A program made the position numbers and the translations under genes. From Euschistus heros (lineage: Eukaryota; Arthropoda; Insecta; Hemiptera; Pentatomidae): a stretch of DNA of 64,000 nt. Where the stretch lies: NCBI GenBank assembly GCA_003667255.2, contig RCWM02000093.1, positions 1,073,501 through 1,137,500 on the forward strand. The letters run 5' to 3'. Position 1 is the first letter of the stretch; each line of letters starts with the position of its first letter. Below, piece after piece: positions 1 to 11,064 of the stretch. The notes beneath the pieces were generated by a model. It was given only the letters and a program-made list of their open reading frames with translations, was not told the origin of the DNA and did no database searches.

Positions 1-104
1 AAAAATAGTTTGATTTATTGTATAGATATAGAGTTTATGTATTGTATAGTTAGCACGATAACCTGCTGAACCCAAGGGAGGCTGAACCATGGTATCGAAT
101 AACA

Positions 105-106
<2 letters not shown>

Positions 107-160
<54 letters not shown>
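107..160. repeat. (AT)n microsatellite
   Basis: Uninterrupted alternating AT of about 54 bp, followed by a short T run. It is simple sequence with no coding meaning. Confidence 0.95.
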
Positions 161-163
<3 letters not shown>

Positions 164-298
164 TTGGTCCCAAGACTTCCATTAAAAACCTATACTGGCC
201 AAGATATATTTGATAAATTATTTAAAAATGTTTTTTATTTTATAAAATGTTAAAAAAAAAAATCTTTATTATAATAAACATATAAAAATGTAACTTAC

Positions 299-458
299 TT
301 TGTTGTTCGAGGGACTTAATCCTCTGTTCCAAATTCCTATAATCTTTTAAAAATCGGTCGACTATTTCGTTGTAAACTTCAGTTTCATTGGCGTTGGTAT
401 TGATACTGCATACGGTATGTATCATAATGACAGCAAACGCCACCCGAACGAACAAATC
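299..458 (-). CDS. candidate internal coding exon of a secreted or membrane protein
   Basis: An open stretch on the minus strand is bounded by splice-like signals. Upstream is TATATTTAG, which would put the exon's first base at 458. Downstream is the strong donor GTAAGT, beginning at 298. Read in frame from GAT it gives about 53 codons. The first 18 residues are hydrophobic (FVRVAFAVIMIHTVCS), like a signal peptide or membrane segment. The next 30 are polar and heptad-like (NEIVDRFLKDYRNLEQRIKS), like a short coiled coil. There is no good ATG at the 5' end; the first possible one is inside the hydrophobic segment, so the true start is probably in an upstream exon at higher coordinates. I do not recognise the family. 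It could be a chance ORF, but the matching acceptor and donor make an exon plausible. Confidence 0.4.
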
Positions 459-2807
459 CTAAATATAGTATAAATAAGGATAATTTTATATTATTGGAAA
501 TCACATCATTTCAAAAGTTTAAATAATATAAAATGGTTCATAGGTTTTATTATTATTGATCAATGATTTTGATTTCTGTTTTAAATGCCAAAACTAAAAA
601 TTTCTCTGTAAAAAAAAAGACACTTGGACTTTACAATTGCTTTAAAATTACTAAATCCTTATACATTAAATGTAGATATAATTGAGTTTCTCTGTAAAAA
701 TCGAAGTTTTATTTGCAATACATTTTTAAAAATATTAAATAATTACATTATCTTTTAATACAAGAGATTCCCTCACCTGTAAATACTAAATGGACTGTAT
801 TTACATCTCTTTTATATGTTTCTTTATTTTTTCAAGAGTTTATGATTATGTTAATCAATGTGGTAAGTTTGAGCTTATATGCGATATTAAATATTAATAA
901 CACAATGTGTTAAACTATATATATAACCCAAATGGTCAAGTTTAATAGTCATATTTTCATGAGAAATTTAAAAATTTTAAATTTTAATAGCATGGTAAGG
1001 ACCCCTAGATCTTGGTAATGATAATATAAGCTTGGTAATGATAATCACTTGAATATAATCTTTGAAAAAGTATAGGTGAGTAAAAAAAAGTATATTGCAG
1101 GACGAGCTATTCTTGCTTTTAATGAGAACCTAGGGGGGAAAAAAAAGGAGAAAAACTATTCATGAAATATAAATAACAATTCTGTTCTGATTGTGATCTA
1201 AATCTTTTATTGAGTAATTTTTACAATCTGCCACAAATGTGGGCAATAGGTAATATAGATGACGTATGATTACATAATTCAGTTATAATAAAAAAAAAAA
1301 CATACTAAATGGACAATTAAAATTAAGTACATTTAATTCAGGACACAATCTAAGAATCTGAGGTAGGAACGGTTCAAAAATGTTCACTACCTCACAGTTC
1401 ATGTCATTACCACTCTAATAATTTATGTATTTTGTTCAAACCAAACCGCTGGATGACAAAAATAAAAATGTATTTGGTTCTGCCAAAATATTATAAAGCA
1501 ATATTTCTTCACCATTATTGCAGTGGGCATTAATTAAAGAAGGACTTTATTAATTGAGATAAATTGCCTGTAGCATTAGAATCATCCATAATATGTTAAC
1601 CTTTAATCTCATAATTCACAGCAGCCCATTTCTGTGACTTCTAAAAGGGGCATTGTGGGTAATGCGTTCGTAGTGTATACTTGCTAACATAAGAAAAGTA
1701 TTCGAAGAAAAGAATGCGGTGGTTTTCTTTACATTTGTTAAAAATGTAATTTTTTATAGTACTATATTTTAGAAAAGATATAGAAGAACCATTAAGATGG
1801 TTTCTTTGTTATAATTTGAAAGTATTTATATAATATATTACACTATAATATATATCTTGAATAGTCTAAACAAACTTGTTTAGATCAATAGAAAGCTTTG
1901 GACCAGTAGAGTATGTATCAAAGGAAAGTGGATTTTATAACAACTGAATGGCTGTCTACCCGAAAGAGCACGGGAGAGGATTATAGCCTGGAATCTTGGA
2001 ACACGCACCCACCGCGCCAGGAATTCCCAGGACCTAAGGGGTGGCAAGATTCCTTAAAGGACACAACAGTACTCCCCCAGGAGTCACTGGATACCAAGGA
2101 TTGTGAATATCAATACACGGAATTGGTGAAATATGTTTTGAAGATTTAGTAATATTTAAATTACACCTATTTAAAATGAGAAATCCTACTAGTACCGTTA
2201 AAAGTGCCTTATTATATTTGCCCATTTTCACTTTTAGAAGGACTCTTTAGATCTGTTAAACTGTTGGCCTCTCTTTAGCTATATCTGTTAAATATTATAC
2301 AATAATATCCTCGCTGTTAAATGTAGTTAATGTTTGACCTACATTTAATGTCCATATCACCACACGAATAATTTGTTTCATTATTTCGAATAGAACTCTG
2401 TTGACCTGGTTGTTTACTTAATCCAGTTGAAAAAACAGCATAAAAATTTCCTGTCATGGAATTATCTATCTATGCAATGTTAGTTTAATATTGAAATTAA
2501 TATTTCTTTCTATTAAGTACATGGTAATTTGCTTAATCAGCTGGATTAAACAGCGGATCCATATTCCATAAGGAAGCATTCAATATTCTACATATTCTTT
2601 AAGCACTGCAGCTACTCTCAGATTGTTTTCACAACCTTTCCTAATCACACCTATGTGCTATCAGTCTACCCAAATTCTAATCACATTTCGTTCATCCGGT
2701 GGAACAACGACATAACTGCAAAATTGGATAAAAAAAAAGATCACTAAGATTAATACGACGGAGGTGCTCCCAAAGGCTCAATGAATAGATAGAAACATAG
2801 ACTGAAC
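459..2807. other. AT-rich stretch without a recognisable gene
   Basis: No recognisable gene or repeat pair was found. One GC-richer plus-strand ORF, 1913-2149 (78 codons, containing HPPRQEFPGPKGWQ), stands out from the AT-rich background. It has no known motif and no clear splice frame, and I treat it as unsupported. Confidence 0.5.
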
Positions 2808-2812
2808 CGTCG

Positions 2813-2851
2813 CACAGTGGGACGAATGACCAATCTAGGAGGAAAAAAGTC
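2813..2851 (+). repeat. Transib left terminal inverted repeat, RSS-like (copy 1)
   Basis: Heptamer CACAGTG (2813-2819), 23-bp spacer (2820-2842), A-rich nonamer AAAAAAGTC (2843-2851). It matches the right end at 4989-5027 with few mismatches. Confidence 0.85.
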
Positions 2852-3535
2852 TATATCGCTTAAACAGACCTGGCAACCTGATTTACATAAACAATAGAGT
2901 TTTAATAAGGTAAAATAAAACCCCTCAAGTCACAACCATAAGGAAAATACTATACAGTAGGCCCCCATTATCCGTGGTTCCGATTTGTTTTTATAAGGTT
3001 TAATTTTTCACCATTAATTTTATTTATATCATATTAATTTAATAAGAATTAAATAGGTCGTTTCTAACGATTACATAATGGGTAATTATTTATAGTTATT
3101 ATTATAGTTATTATTTTTAATTATCTTAAAAAAGTAATGAATGAAAAACCAGGTCAAGCTGTGTTTTATACGTATCGTATAAATGAGATGTTTCCGGTGT
3201 ACTAATCCTATTCATATTATGAAGCGATACTGTTTTCAAATCTATCTGTGATATTATAATTGACCTGTTTGCCTACTAAGCAAAACTATCAGTTATGCTT
3301 TAATCTTCATTTAAATAGGAACTATCGAAATGTCACAAAACAAAAAAAATAAAATAAAATAATAATAATAAAAAAAATACAAAATGTTTTCATGCTTAAA
3401 CAAAAATTAACCCAGAAAAACTGACCAGAAAAAGGTGAAAGTGTTTAAGTGTCATCCGCTGAATTAAGAATTAATGATCAAAGTGTTCATGATATTTTGA
3501 AAAAGATGGAAGATATTTCCGACTTTGTATCGTCG

Positions 3536-4163
3536 CACATTGCGTCGAATGGCCAATCTAGGAGGAAAAAAGACTGACTTACTTAAATAGACACAGCAAC
3601 CTGATTTACATAAACAATGTAGTTAAAATATGGTGAAATCAAAGCGCATAAGTAACAACAATAAATAATATAATATATTTGACGAAACTTGAAACAATAT
3701 AACTGTTTTTTGTAAACCTTAAATCTGAAAACATTTGACATTGCAGTTGACATATTCGTGCTACATTCACTATCACTCCATACTGTCATCTTCAGAAGAG
3801 TCCACATCTTCCCCAGAGGAATCATCGGTGGATGAGGAGCAAGAATAATTACTATCTGGATTTTCAAAAAGGTCTGCTGCGATAATGTCTGTAATGGGTA
3901 ATGTTTTCTTATTTTTTCTTGTTTTTTGCTATAAACTAACGATGAAAAAATATCAACAAGATTATACAGAGTGTTCAAGTGACAGAATCAATAATTTTGA
4001 CTAAATGTGACCTGTCGAGTTAGATACTACTTACATCCTTGTTTTTTCTTAGTAATCCCACAGCTATAACCAAAACAAACTCTAATACTGTTCTATAAAC
4101 ATCTTCCGTTTACAACTATTACAACAGTTTCATTAATTTCGATAACACATTTTTTCTCCTTAG
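3536..4163. mobile_element. inner Transib unit nested in copy 1
   Basis: At 3536 a second left end begins, CACATTGCGTCGAATGGCC, again with a 23-bp spacer and AAAAAAGAC, directly preceded by CGTCG (3531-3535). Its first 110 bp resemble the outer left end. The stretch ending near 4163 (shared words such as GTTCTATAAAC and TTTTTTCTCCTTAG) resembles the outer right end at about 4930-5005 but lacks the last 25 or so bases. The sequence around 3940-4030 is likewise repeated at 4790-4880. I read this as an older, related element inside the outer one. The same junction occurs in copy 2 at 9577. Confidence 0.6.
3773..3928 (-). pseudogene. conserved acidic, Ser-rich C-terminal exon inside Transib copy 1
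   Basis: On the minus strand, after a TTATAG acceptor-like site, 51 codons read openly to a TGA at 3773-3775. The reading starts with a basic run (QKTRKNKK), continues KTLPITDIIAADLFENP and ends in an acidic serine tail (SSSTDDSSGEDVDSSEDDS). The same 156 nt are open in copy 2 (9824-9979) with very few changes. That suggests a real C-terminal exon rather than chance. Whether it is the end of the transposase or captured host sequence cannot be decided here. Upstream exons are not readable. Confidence 0.5.
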
Positions 4164-4988
4164 TAAAAAAAAAAAAACTACCATAACTGATTTTGTATCT
4201 AAATGAAAATTCAATACATACAGTAAAAACATGCATATATACATCCCTTCTTATGTATTTGTGAGTATTGTAACTTTATAAACGTATGTAAAATGATTTT
4301 TTCTTATAAAAGTGATTTTCTCAATCTCATAATAACTTTCCGGGGTTTTCCAGCCTCTTATTATTTCGTTTTAATTTTCGTAACTACCAATTTTAAATAT
4401 CTCTTCAGTGCAGCTATTGATGTTGGTATAATATCCTCTGATTTATGTTTTCAAAGTATAGTAATTCATATTAAATCAATGCCCTTACAGTTTTGCCAAA
4501 TACGAAATAACTCTCTTCACGATATTGAAAATTCGTTTACAGACAAGAAAGCAGATAAAAGCAGCTAAATGTTTCATGATTATTTCATGTACGTTCTAAG
4601 GCACCTGCACCATGAATTTCAGAGAGGTACTTTGGGGTACTTTTTAGTAATAGACCTTTTTAGTTTAAAAAATGCTTTAGTTTACGACACTTTTAAAAAA
4701 ATTATATAATAGGTTAAACTATAAAAAACTTGTTTTGAGCATGACTTCCTGGTATAACGATCGTCTATATATACGAATTATAAAAGAATAATGAAAAAAT
4801 ATCAATAGGATGATACATGATTGAAAGAATCAATAGTTTTAACAAAATTTGACCTGTCGAGTTAGGTACTACTTTGATCGTTCTTTTTACCTTGAAATCG
4901 ACCGCCAAAAAACGAAAGAACCTTTGATAATGTTCTATAAACTACTTAACTATACACCTATCAAAATAGTTTTATTAATTTTCATTAT

Positions 4989-5027
4989 GACTTTTTTCCT
5001 CCTAGATAGGCCATTCGTCCCACTGTG
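4989..5027 (-). repeat. Transib right terminal inverted repeat, RSS-like (copy 1)
   Basis: Read on the minus strand it gives CACAGTG, a 23-bp spacer and AAAAAAGTC. The duplication CGTCG follows at 5028-5032. Confidence 0.85.
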
Positions 5028-5050
5028 CGTCGTCGGGGCTATTCATAAGT

Positions 5051-6140
5051 ATATATCTGTGGCATCTGTGCATAGTGGGCTAAGTGCGAAAATGGCGATT
5101 TTAGGAAAACTGAATTGAATGTTTGGGATTTTTTTCCTAAATCGTTCAGTTAAAAAAATTCAAATTTGTGGTGCTTGAACTCTTGATAGTACATTGCTAT
5201 TTATGTTGGTAAGGTATCTTTCAGTTCTTGCCAATATTCTGATATTTAATACTAATCGTTCCAAAAAAACCAAACTCTTAGCCCGCATTACACTAATCGA
5301 TTTAGTGTTAAATGGGCTAAGTGATTAATATTAACGTGATTAACCCCAAAAAGCAAAGTGCTTAACTAATTTTCAGAGTTAAGAAAAATTAGGTTTACAT
5401 TATATAATATTTTTCCTCTTTCAAAAATTTATTTTTGACATTAATTATATTTTTTTTTACATAATAGAAAATAAAATAACATACACAGCATACCTAAAGA
5501 AAAAATAATTATTTTATTGGTAGTTTTTAAGCACTGAAAAAAAAAACACCTATAATTTTCTTTCATTCGTCTTCTTCTTCACCTAAATCTGGTTACAGAT
5601 CCTGCTTAGATCTAGATTTCAGCTCTTCATAGAATCGTCTAAATGCTGGACTTATGTCGGGAAAAAGATCTAACAGATCTTTCTTCTTTTCTGCTGCTAC
5701 CGGAAGTGATTCAACATATCTTATTGCTGGCTTTAATTTTTGTAGCTTGCCCTATTTAAAAAACTTACTGTTTTAAAATTAACACTTACATCGAGAGTCG
5801 ACTTGTAGTAGAGAACACCGCAGCTATCTTTGTTATAGTTAAGCCATCTTACCTTCCCCAATGAATGGTGCCCTTTTCATTATATTTTTTTCTATTAGTG
5901 TGTAGCTGTTCCTTTTGTGCTAAAGGGGTTTCGTAAACTTGACTCGCTTTTCACAGGTAAAATTTCAAGATTGGAGTATCAGCCCACCATTCTCAAAGGA
6001 ATATCCTTCATTGAAATGGAAGGAACACTTAGCCTGTTAGATACAAGAAAAAAGAAAAAAAATACGATTCTGGTGGTGTAGATAGCTCTTAATACGCAAA
6101 ATTCGACTTAGCCTACTATGCACAGGTGCCACAGATATAT
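5051..6140. mobile_element. unclassified DNA transposon with ~32-bp inverted repeats
   Basis: The left end ATATATCTGTGGCATCTGTG, continuing CATAGTGGGCTAAGT, is repeated inverted at 6104-6140, where it reads CTGTGGCACCTGTGCATAGT on the minus strand. The termini are palindromic AT-rich DNA, so the exact ends and duplication (TA or ATAT) are ambiguous. The interior carries a decayed minus-strand coding segment (5593-5990). The left end begins only 19 bp after the target duplication of Transib copy 1. The superfamily is unknown. Confidence 0.6.
5593..5990 (-). pseudogene. decayed protein-coding segment of the 5051-6140 element
   Basis: The minus strand reads protein-like text with frame breaks. 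The upstream part contains QVYETPLAQKEQLHTN and KGTIHWG. After a one-base frame change comes VRWLNYNKDSCGVLYYKSTL. Then a possible 38-bp intron follows (GTAAGT donor from 5789, AAATAG acceptor at 5752). A 53-codon open end continues from 5751 to a stop at 5593, containing KLKPAIRYVESLPVAAEKKK and FPDISPAFRRFYEEL. The intron would be unusually short, so it may instead be a deletion. I do not recognise the family; its place between inverted repeats suggests a transposase or accessory protein. Confidence 0.45.
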
Positions 6141-9014
6141 GACTATTACTTATACCTTTTAAGTATTTAAGTTCGGTAGACGATCCAGAAATTTCTTCAT
6201 TGCCTGTCCCAGAAAGCTAAATCATCCTAGACGAAGGGATGCTGGAGAAGCCATAAGGGCAATTCTATTAGACACAGGAATGGCTGAGGGAGAGTTTCAG
6301 AATGAATAATATTTCAGCTTCGATTTATTTTATTTTAGAAAATTTGAAGCCTATTTTTATTTTATCTATTTAAATTCTATTACAATCAGTGAAGTTATTG
6401 ATGTTGCGATATATGACGACTCCACAGGCTTTATGTCTTCTGAGAGCGCAACCAAGCTTTGAGCATTAATTGCAGTAATAAGTATAAAACAATGCTGATC
6501 AGGAACTTTTACGTTTCCAGCACTACTTGACTCGGTCATACGGTGTCTTATTATTACCATTCGATTATTCTTGAGAAGCCCTTTCCAACCGTCCACGACC
6601 TCTGTATTTGTTTTTGGCTTTTCGAGGCGTAAAGGCCGACTTTATACATTTTTGATAATATTTTTTTTATTCTAACACCTTATTAAATTCACTGTCACTA
6701 CTTTTAACCAATGTTTTATATACAATCGATAGATTTTGACTACAGCTGACGGTAATTTCTAAAACGAACATCGTAGCTTCAAAAGTTATACTAATTGGAA
6801 ATCTCGATTCGCAGCAAAAAACCTGAAAATTGCGGCGCTTCCCCCTCCTCCGCACGCGATGCGTCACTGTTCCCTCTTATCGTAATGTATTCTTTGATCC
6901 TTTAGCTATCCATTGGTATAATTTAATTCTGGATGCAGAAGATAGATTCGAAACTACAACGCCAAACTGTACCGCCCCCCGATATTGTTATCATTAAGTT
7001 TTTTGAATTTCCCCTGTATGGTAGCAAATTTAAAGACGAATTCACGTTAAAAAAAGGTATATTGAGTTTATACTTAATTTAAATACAATATCTTTCTGTA
7101 TTTCTGAGCATTTATTGTGTTATCATTATGCTTAATAATTCTTAAATCAATTACTTTAGAAGATAAATAGAGTTTTTTATAATGTTAACTCTCTAATCAC
7201 ACTTGTAAGTCAAAGTAATTAACAATTAACGAATTTGATGAAATACTGAATCAACAGGCGTAAAAGGCATGAGGGGGAGTAGAACCCTATAGCACCACCT
7301 CCTGACATGATAGAAGTTAAATCTAATTAAGTTATCATATTTGATATATTCCCTCCAACGTTTAATATCATCCATATTCTTCCTAATTCGTAAAGAAAAA
7401 ATATATGGTAGTTCTGAAATATTTTCGGAACCATTCAGCTGGTGAGTGGGTATTGATATTTCTTTTACGATCGTTGTTCCACAATAACTAATTACAAAAG
7501 TGCAACGTGGATGGTCTCAGAAGCAATAACCGTGACTATAAAAAGGCCACTAAAAGAGCCAGTATGTTATGATTCAAGTTTATGGTTTCTTCAGGGAAAT
7601 AATTAACAGAATACTTTTAGTTTTAGTAGGCAGATATTTCCATAAAAAAAAAGAACTGATTTAGTTTAATTATACCATCATTTTAGATATTGAATTTCTT
7701 ATTCTTATTTGTTTGAATCTCTACATAACTTTATATCTTATAGCTACATAACTTATAAACAGTGAACAAGTGTTTTTAGTTTGGTAATAGATTAAGGTAA
7801 GATAGATAAGATGAAAACCTGGCACTTTCAGGTCTTTAACTTATTTGATAAAATAATGTCTGTACCAAAGCAGACAAAGCAAACAATTTTTTATCAGCGT
7901 TTATTCAAAACCATGTTTTTTAACTCAGTTTCACTTGCAACCACACGGAATATAAGCGAAGATCTAATGTATTTAGGATACATCAACAATATAATTTTAG
8001 TAACATCTGTTTTTTCTACAAAATAAAGTGTTGCTTACATTTCAAAGACAACAAAAGTATGTTTCTAAATTATTATTTTTCTAGAAGTTATTCGGAGAAA
8101 AAAAATATCAAGTATAGAAAATTAATTTTATTTTATTTTTTTAAATAAAAAACTGGGGAAAGATCATTCCTTGAACTTTTAAATTTTTTCTGTATTCATT
8201 TTTTTCATTTACTTTCTTGGTTCAGACCGACCAATACCATTAGTGTTTAAGGTTTTTGACCTCAGAGAGAAATATTCCCTAATCTCAGAACTCAAGAAAG
8301 AGAATGAGAAAAAAATTGATTTCCCAAACCAGACATTTGGGATGTATATCAGTTAAATTGGCTCTATTCTATCAGTTACTAATAGATATTTGAACATCCG
8401 AGGGTTTAAATAATATTGGGATAATCACTTTAGCTAAATTCAATCTAGCAGATTTCTTTCCTGAATCCAGCAGTTGCACTATTGTCTGATAGGCTGATAA
8501 GCTAAACGGAAAAACAAAGAATATATTTTGATTTTTATATAATTATTAATACGTCACTCACCGATCTGAACAGGTCAGCCATATTGCACTGTGGAGGTTG
8601 GGCACCTCACTGCTACTGGGCTAATAGCTTTGTAGTTATTAACATTTCCTGTCTTTAGTCTGCGACAGAGAGAGATGGAGTGGTGCCCCAACTGATCGCC
8701 TTCGGTATGTATATACTTGTTATTTTATAAATGTAAAACCCATCATACCCACCAAAAAGGCAAGCTCAACCAAAAGAAAGGAAAAGGACGATGCTAAGGT
8801 TTAATAAGTTTTAATTTCATTAAAAAAATAACGATAGCTGGTTAAATAAAAAAAAAAGTCTTCATATAAAGTTACAATCAAACTTAATCGAAACCTATCT
8901 CTATGTGGTCAAGTTCAAAGGTTTTTTGTTAAACTTTTTTTTTTGTTTGGCTGTCTTGTTCACATGAAAGTACTACTGGCAAATGACATTAACAACTAAT
9001 AAGAAGGCAGCACC
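6141..9014. other. AT-rich stretch with faint coding-like traces
   Basis: No firm gene. Two weak traces occur: a plus-strand reading ending at about 6309 (CPRKLNHPRRRDAGEAIRA) and a minus-strand ORF at 6366-6600 (TEVVDGWKGLLKNNRMVIIR) without a proper start or splice site. They could be ends of transposon genes. A somewhat GC-richer patch lies at 8560-8720. The rest shows nothing. Confidence 0.4.
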
Positions 9015-9019
9015 CAGCG

Positions 9020-9058
9020 CACAGTGGGACGAATGACCAATCTAGGAGGAAAAAAGTC
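9020..9058 (+). repeat. Transib left terminal inverted repeat (copy 2)
   Basis: Identical to the copy 1 left end over the heptamer, spacer and A-rich nonamer. Confidence 0.85.
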
Positions 9059-9576
9059 TGTATCGCTTAAACAGACCTGGCAACCTCATTTACATAAACA
9101 ATAGAGTTTAAATAAGGTAAAATAAAACCACTTAAGTCACAACCATAAGAAAAATACTATACAGTAGGCCCCCATTATCCGTGGTTTCGATTTCTTTTAT
9201 TAGTTTTAATTTTTCACCATTCATTTTATTTGAATAATATTATCATGTAAATGAGATGTTTCTGGTGAACTAATCCAATTCATATTATGAAGCGATACTG
9301 TTTTCAAATCGTTCTGTGACATTATTACTGACCTGTTTGCTTACTAAGCAAAACCATTTACTCATTTATGCTTTAGTCTCCACTTAAATAGGTACTATCG
9401 AACTGTAACAAAGAAAAAAATAATAAAAAAATAAAAAATGTTTTCATGCTTAAACAAAAATTAACCCAGAAAAAGGTGAAAGTGTTTAAGCGTCATCCGC
9501 TGAATTAAGAATTGATGATCAAAGTGTTCATGATATTTTGAAAAAGATGGAAGATATTTCCGACTTTGTATCGTCG

Positions 9577-10215
9577 CACATTGCGTCGAATGGCCAATCT
9601 AGGAGGAAAAAAGACTGACTTACTTAAATAGACACAGCAACCTGATTTACATAAACAATGCAGTTAAAATAATGTGAAATCAAAGCGCATAAGTAACAAC
9701 AATAAAGAATATAATATATTTGACGAAACTTGAAACAATATAACTGTTTTTTGTAAACCTTAAATCTGAAAAAATTTGACATTGCAGTTGACATATTCGT
9801 GCTACATACACTATCATACACTATCACTCCATACTGTCATCTTCAGAAGAGTCCACATCTTCCCCAGAGGAATCATCGGTGGATGAGGAGCAAGAATAAT
9901 TACTATCTGGATTTTTAAAAAGGTCTGCTGCGATAATGTCTGTAATGGGTAATGTTTTCTTATTTTTTCTTGTTTTTTGCTATAAACTAACGATGCAAAA
10001 AATATCAACAAGATTATAAAGAGTGTTCAATTGAAAGAATCAATAATTTTAACTAAATGTGACCTGTCGAGTTAGATACTACTTACATAATTGTTCTTAC
10101 TTAGTAATCCCACAGCTAAAACCAAAAAAAGCTCTAATATTGCTATATAAACATCTTCCGTTTACACCTATTACAACAGTTTCATTAATTTCGATTACAC
10201 ATTTTTTCTCCTTAG
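9577..10215. mobile_element. inner Transib unit nested in copy 2
   Basis: CACATTGCGTCGAATGGCC begins at 9577, preceded by CGTCG (9572-9576) and the same upstream sequence as in copy 1. The right side, ending near 10215 (TTTTTTCTCCTTAG), again resembles the outer right end without its last bases. Confidence 0.6.
9824..9979 (-). pseudogene. conserved acidic C-terminal exon inside Transib copy 2
   Basis: Same 156-nt open segment as 3773-3928, with the acceptor-like TTATAG upstream, the acidic serine tail and the TGA stop kept. A Phe-to-Leu/Lys-type change near FENP/LKNP is the main difference seen. Confidence 0.5.
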
Positions 10216-10409
10216 TAAAAAACAAACTAACATAACTGATTTTTTATCTAAATGAAAATTCAATACATATAGTAAAAACATGCATATATATATCCATTCT
10301 TATGTATTTGTGAGTATTGTAACTTTATAAACGTATGTAAAATGATTTTTTCTTATAAAAGTGATTTTCTCAATTTCCTAATGACTTTTCTGTGGTTTTC
10401 AGCCTCTTA

Positions 10410-10595
10410 TTATTTCGTTTTAATTTTCGTAACTACCAATTTTAAATATCTCTTCAGTGGAGCTATAGATGTTGGTATAATATCCTCTAATTTAAGTGTT
10501 TTAAATATAGTAATACATATAAAATCAATGCCCTTACAGTTTTGCCAAATACGGAATAACTCTCTTCGCGAAATTGAAAATTCATTTTCAGACAA
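10410..10595 (-). pseudogene. minus-strand coding relic of Transib copy 2
   Basis: A 61-codon minus-strand stretch reads SENEFSISRRELFRIWQNCK and later PTSIAPLKRYLKLVV. The homologous part of copy 1 (about 4361-4546) keeps the same text but has three in-frame stops, and copy 2 itself ends in TAA TAA. I read it as a decayed piece of the element's protein. The opposite strand also has an ORF in both copies (4293-4568 and 10342-10617), but its sequence is low-complexity hydrophobic text and is probably the shadow. Confidence 0.4.
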
Positions 10596-11025
10596 GAAAG
10601 CAGATAAAAGCAGCTAAATGTTTCATGATTATTTCATGTACCTTCTAAGGCCATGAATTTCAGAGAGGTACTTTGGGGTACTTTTTAGTAATAGATATTT
10701 TTAGTATAAAAAATACTTTAGTTTACGGCACTTTTAAAAAAAATTATATAATAGGTCAAATTATAAAAAACTTATTTTGAGCATGGCTTCCTGGTATAAC
10801 GATCGTCTATATATACGAATTATAAAAGAATAATGAAAAAATATCAATAGGATGATACACAAATTTAGATTGAAAGAATCAATAGTTTTAACAAAATTTG
10901 ACCTGTCAAGTTAGGTACTACTTTGATCGTTGTTTTTCCCTTGAAATCCACCCTCAAAAAACGAAAGAACCTTTGATAATGTTCCATAAACTACTTAACT
11001 ATACAGTTTGATTAATTTACATTAT

Positions 11026-11064
11026 GACTTTTTTCCTCCTAGATAGGCTATTCGTCCCACTGTG
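11026..11064 (-). repeat. Transib right terminal inverted repeat (copy 2)
   Basis: On the minus strand it reads CACAGTG, a 23-bp spacer and AAAAAAGTC. CAGCG follows at 11065-11069. Confidence 0.85.

Larger units (their letters stand above)
2813..5027. mobile_element. Transib DNA transposon, copy 1 (2215 bp, decayed)
   Basis: The element starts CACAGTGGGACGAATG at 2813 and ends with the inverted equivalent at 5027. It is flanked by a perfect 5-bp duplication CGTCG (2808-2812 and 5028-5032). A CACWRTG terminus with a GC-rich 5-bp target of CGNCG type is the established signature of Transib, the superfamily whose transposase is related to RAG1. Both 39-bp ends read heptamer CACAGTG, 23-bp spacer, AAAAAAGTC. 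No full transposase can be read; only minus-strand fragments remain (3773-3928 and around 4361-4546). A second set of Transib-like ends lies inside (3536-4163). Copy 2 at 9020-11064 has the same architecture. It is probably non-autonomous now. Confidence 0.85.
9020..11064. mobile_element. Transib DNA transposon, copy 2 (2045 bp, decayed)
   Basis: Same family and layout as copy 1. It has CACAGTG ends at 9020 and 11064 and a different perfect 5-bp duplication, CAGCG (9015-9019 and 11065-11069), which shows an independent insertion. It is 170 bp shorter, mainly through a gap corresponding to about 3020-3175 of copy 1. The inner left end is at 9577 behind CGTCG, and the acidic exon is at 9824-9979. 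The divergence between the copies looks modest by eye. Confidence 0.85.

Noticed and set aside
1913..2149. GC-richer 78-codon ORF
   Set aside because: No motif, no splice frame, and comparable reading on the other strand.
4293..4568. 91-codon plus-strand ORF, with a paralogue at 10342-10617
   Set aside because: Conserved length comes from the shared transposon. The hydrophobic composition and the better protein-like reading on the minus strand suggest it is the shadow, though this is not certain.
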